In this document: piece by piece, positions 5,156 through 6,244 of the stretch
Numbering within the stretch: position 1 is the stretch's first letter
How the letters are laid out: each line of letters starts with the position of its first letter
NCBI GenBank assembly: GCA_938008425.1
Contig: CALLKH010000522.1
Coordinates: 1-6,244 of the forward strand
DNA length: 6,244 bases
From: an uncultured Planctomycetaceae bacterium
GTDB taxonomy: Bacteria; Planctomycetota; Phycisphaerae; UBA1845; UTPLA1
Direction: 5' to 3'
The notes under the pieces: model-generated
What the model saw: the letters and a program-made list of their open reading frames with translations, nothing else
The model's database searches: none
Told to the model about the DNA's origin: nothing
Program-made: the position numbers and the translations under genes

Positions 5156-6199
5156 GTGGAGATGCGGACGCGGTTCGATTCCGTCGCACGATGGCTGCAC
5201 CGGCTGGGCGCCACGACGGCGGCGGTGCGGATCGGCTCCCGCCGCCTGACGACGCTCTGCTATCACGGCGTCGCACCGTATTTGCCAGGAGCGGACAGGT
5301 TTGCAGTAAAGGCGCATCTGGACTGCGATCTCTTTCGGCGGCAACTCGCCTGGCTGGGGACGCACATGCGGTTCGTCGACCTGGAGACGGTGCTCGGTGC
5401 GATCGATCGCGGGCATCGGCTGCCGAAGCGGGCCGTGCTGCTGACCTTTGATGATGCATTCCTGAACAATCTCACTTACGCACTGCCGATTCTCAAAGAG
5501 TACGGCGCACGGCCGGTGTTCTTCGTTCCGAGCGAACCGCTGAATATGCCAGGGCGAAAGCTGTGGTATTCGCGGTTGGCGTGGGTGGCGAGTCTCGCGA
5601 CGGAATCGACCCTTCGTGTGCCGGGAGGGGACTCCGGCGCGGGCTGGAGTGTGCAGAGCATCAAGGATCGGTGGGCGACTTCGGATCGACTGTTCGAGCT
5701 AGTTTCCTCATGGGACGCGGCGCGGCGTGACAATTTCATTTCCGAACTTGAAGTAATTAACCCGATGTCGGCGGCGTCGAAGGAGGCGGAGGCTTATTTC
5801 TTCTCGCACATGAGCTGGGAACAACTCCGGGGGATCGCGGGTTCGGAGGTGGACGTCGGCGGGCATACGGCGACGCACGCGGCGCTCTCGCATGTCGACG
5901 AATCCGAAGCGCGGCGGGAGGTCGCCGAGAATTACGAAACACTGCGCGATCGACTGGGCGTCGCGCCGATCGTGTTCGCGTACCCGTTCGGGTCACGGAG
6001 CTTCTGCGGCCCGCGTGAGGAGGCGATCGTTCGCGATGCCGGCTACTCGGCGGCATTCACACTGGTTCCGCCGTACATGGAAGGAGACGCCAACCGGTTC
6101 GCGCTGCCGCGACGCAACGTCGCGCCGGTCTGCTTCGAGATGTTCACCTTTCTCATCTCGAGACTCAGCGATCTGCCGATGCGATTCCGTGAGCGGTAG
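5156..6199 (+). CDS. Polysaccharide deacetylase, CE4/NodB domain
   Basis: A carbohydrate esterase 4 enzyme that removes N- or O-acetyl groups from a sugar using a divalent metal. It has 347 residues. The N-terminal strand LCYHGVAP (34-41) is typical of deacetylases in polysaccharide loci. Motif 1 is LLTFDDAF (95-102), with D99 as the probable catalytic base and D100 as a metal ligand. Motif 2 is GGHTATHAAL (235-244), giving ligands H237 and H241. Motif 3 is AYPFGS (275-280). Between motifs 1 and 2 lies an insertion of about 90 residues (about 128-218), longer than in minimal NodB domains. No signal peptide is apparent, so the substrate is probably a cytoplasmic-side precursor. The start is the GTG at 5156, with AGG at 5147-5149 six bases upstream; an ATG at 5162 is possible but sits too close to its purine stretch. 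It lies 7 bases after the FemAB-like gene, in the same operon. Confidence 0.93.
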   Translation: MEMRTRFDSVARWLHRLGATTAAVRIGSRRLTTLCYHGVAPYLPGADRFAVKAHLDCDLFRRQLAWLGTHMRFVDLETVLGAIDRGHRLPKRAVLLTFDDAFLNNLTYALPILKEYGARPVFFVPSEPLNMPGRKLWYSRLAWVASLATESTLRVPGGDSGAGWSVQSIKDRWATSDRLFELVSSWDAARRDNFISELEVINPMSAASKEAEAYFFSHMSWEQLRGIAGSEVDVGGHTATHAALSHVDESEARREVAENYETLRDRLGVAPIVFAYPFGSRSFCGPREEAIVRDAGYSAAFTLVPPYMEGDANRFALPRRNVAPVCFEMFTFLISRLSDLPMRFRER

Positions 6200-6244
6200 A
6201 GCCACCGTCTGTTCTTATACTCAGTGGCACACTGCGGCACCCCC
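6200..6244. other. Short non-coding end of window after the deacetylase gene
   Basis: No gene or complete terminator is visible. The stretch contains AGTGGCACACT followed by GGCACCCC at the window edge, resembling the arms of the inverted repeat after pheS. The sequence stops before a matching right arm could be seen. Confidence 0.3.

Noticed and set aside
4348..5214. Minus-strand open frame opposite the FemAB-like gene
   Set aside because: It is the complement of a clear FemAB-family coding sequence and shows no domain of its own.

Overview
The window is GC-rich, densely coded bacterial chromosome with three parts: a divergent arsenic operon, a lone phenylalanyl-tRNA synthetase alpha gene, and the start or middle of a surface-polysaccharide operon. 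No mobile elements, CRISPR arrays, tRNA or rRNA genes are visible. The PheS carries a four-cysteine insert, and GC-rich inverted repeats lie between genes. Together with the free-standing pheS this would suit a planctomycete-type or other deep-branching Gram-negative-like bacterium. That placement is an inference from style and remembered family features, not from a phylogenetic marker comparison.

Left part (1-1141, minus strand): an ArsR-family repressor gene with several vicinal cysteine pairs is followed by arsM, an As(III) S-adenosylmethionine methyltransferase that runs off the left edge. The preferred arsM start is a GTG inside the end of arsR, giving a 26-base overlap. Upstream of arsR is an unusually readable control region: an A-tract in UP-element position, a -35 box, an extended -10 box, and a 20-bp imperfect palindrome spanning the end of the -10 and the likely transcription start. 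Arsenite entering the cell would release ArsR and switch on its own gene and arsM.

Middle part (about 1142-2668, plus strand): pheS (353 aa) is transcribed away from arsR. It is followed by a GC-only hairpin over its stop codon, a second short inverted repeat, and about 370 bases without a convincing gene. The usual partner pheT is not next to it.

Right part (2669-6199, plus strand): three tightly packed genes encode a GT4-like glycosyltransferase, a FemAB/GNAT-fold acyl- or aminoacyl-transferase, and a CE4 polysaccharide deacetylase. Genes 1 and 2 overlap by ATGA, and genes 2 and 3 are 7 bases apart. None has a clear signal peptide, so they probably build and modify a cell-surface glycan or its lipid-linked precursor on the cytoplasmic side. 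The last 45 bases contain no gene.

I found no clearly new system. The most noteworthy items are the arsR control region with its start-site consequence, the cysteine-rich ArsR and ArsM pair, the orphan PheS with its metal-site-like insert, and the FemAB-CE4-GT cassette whose glycan is unknown.
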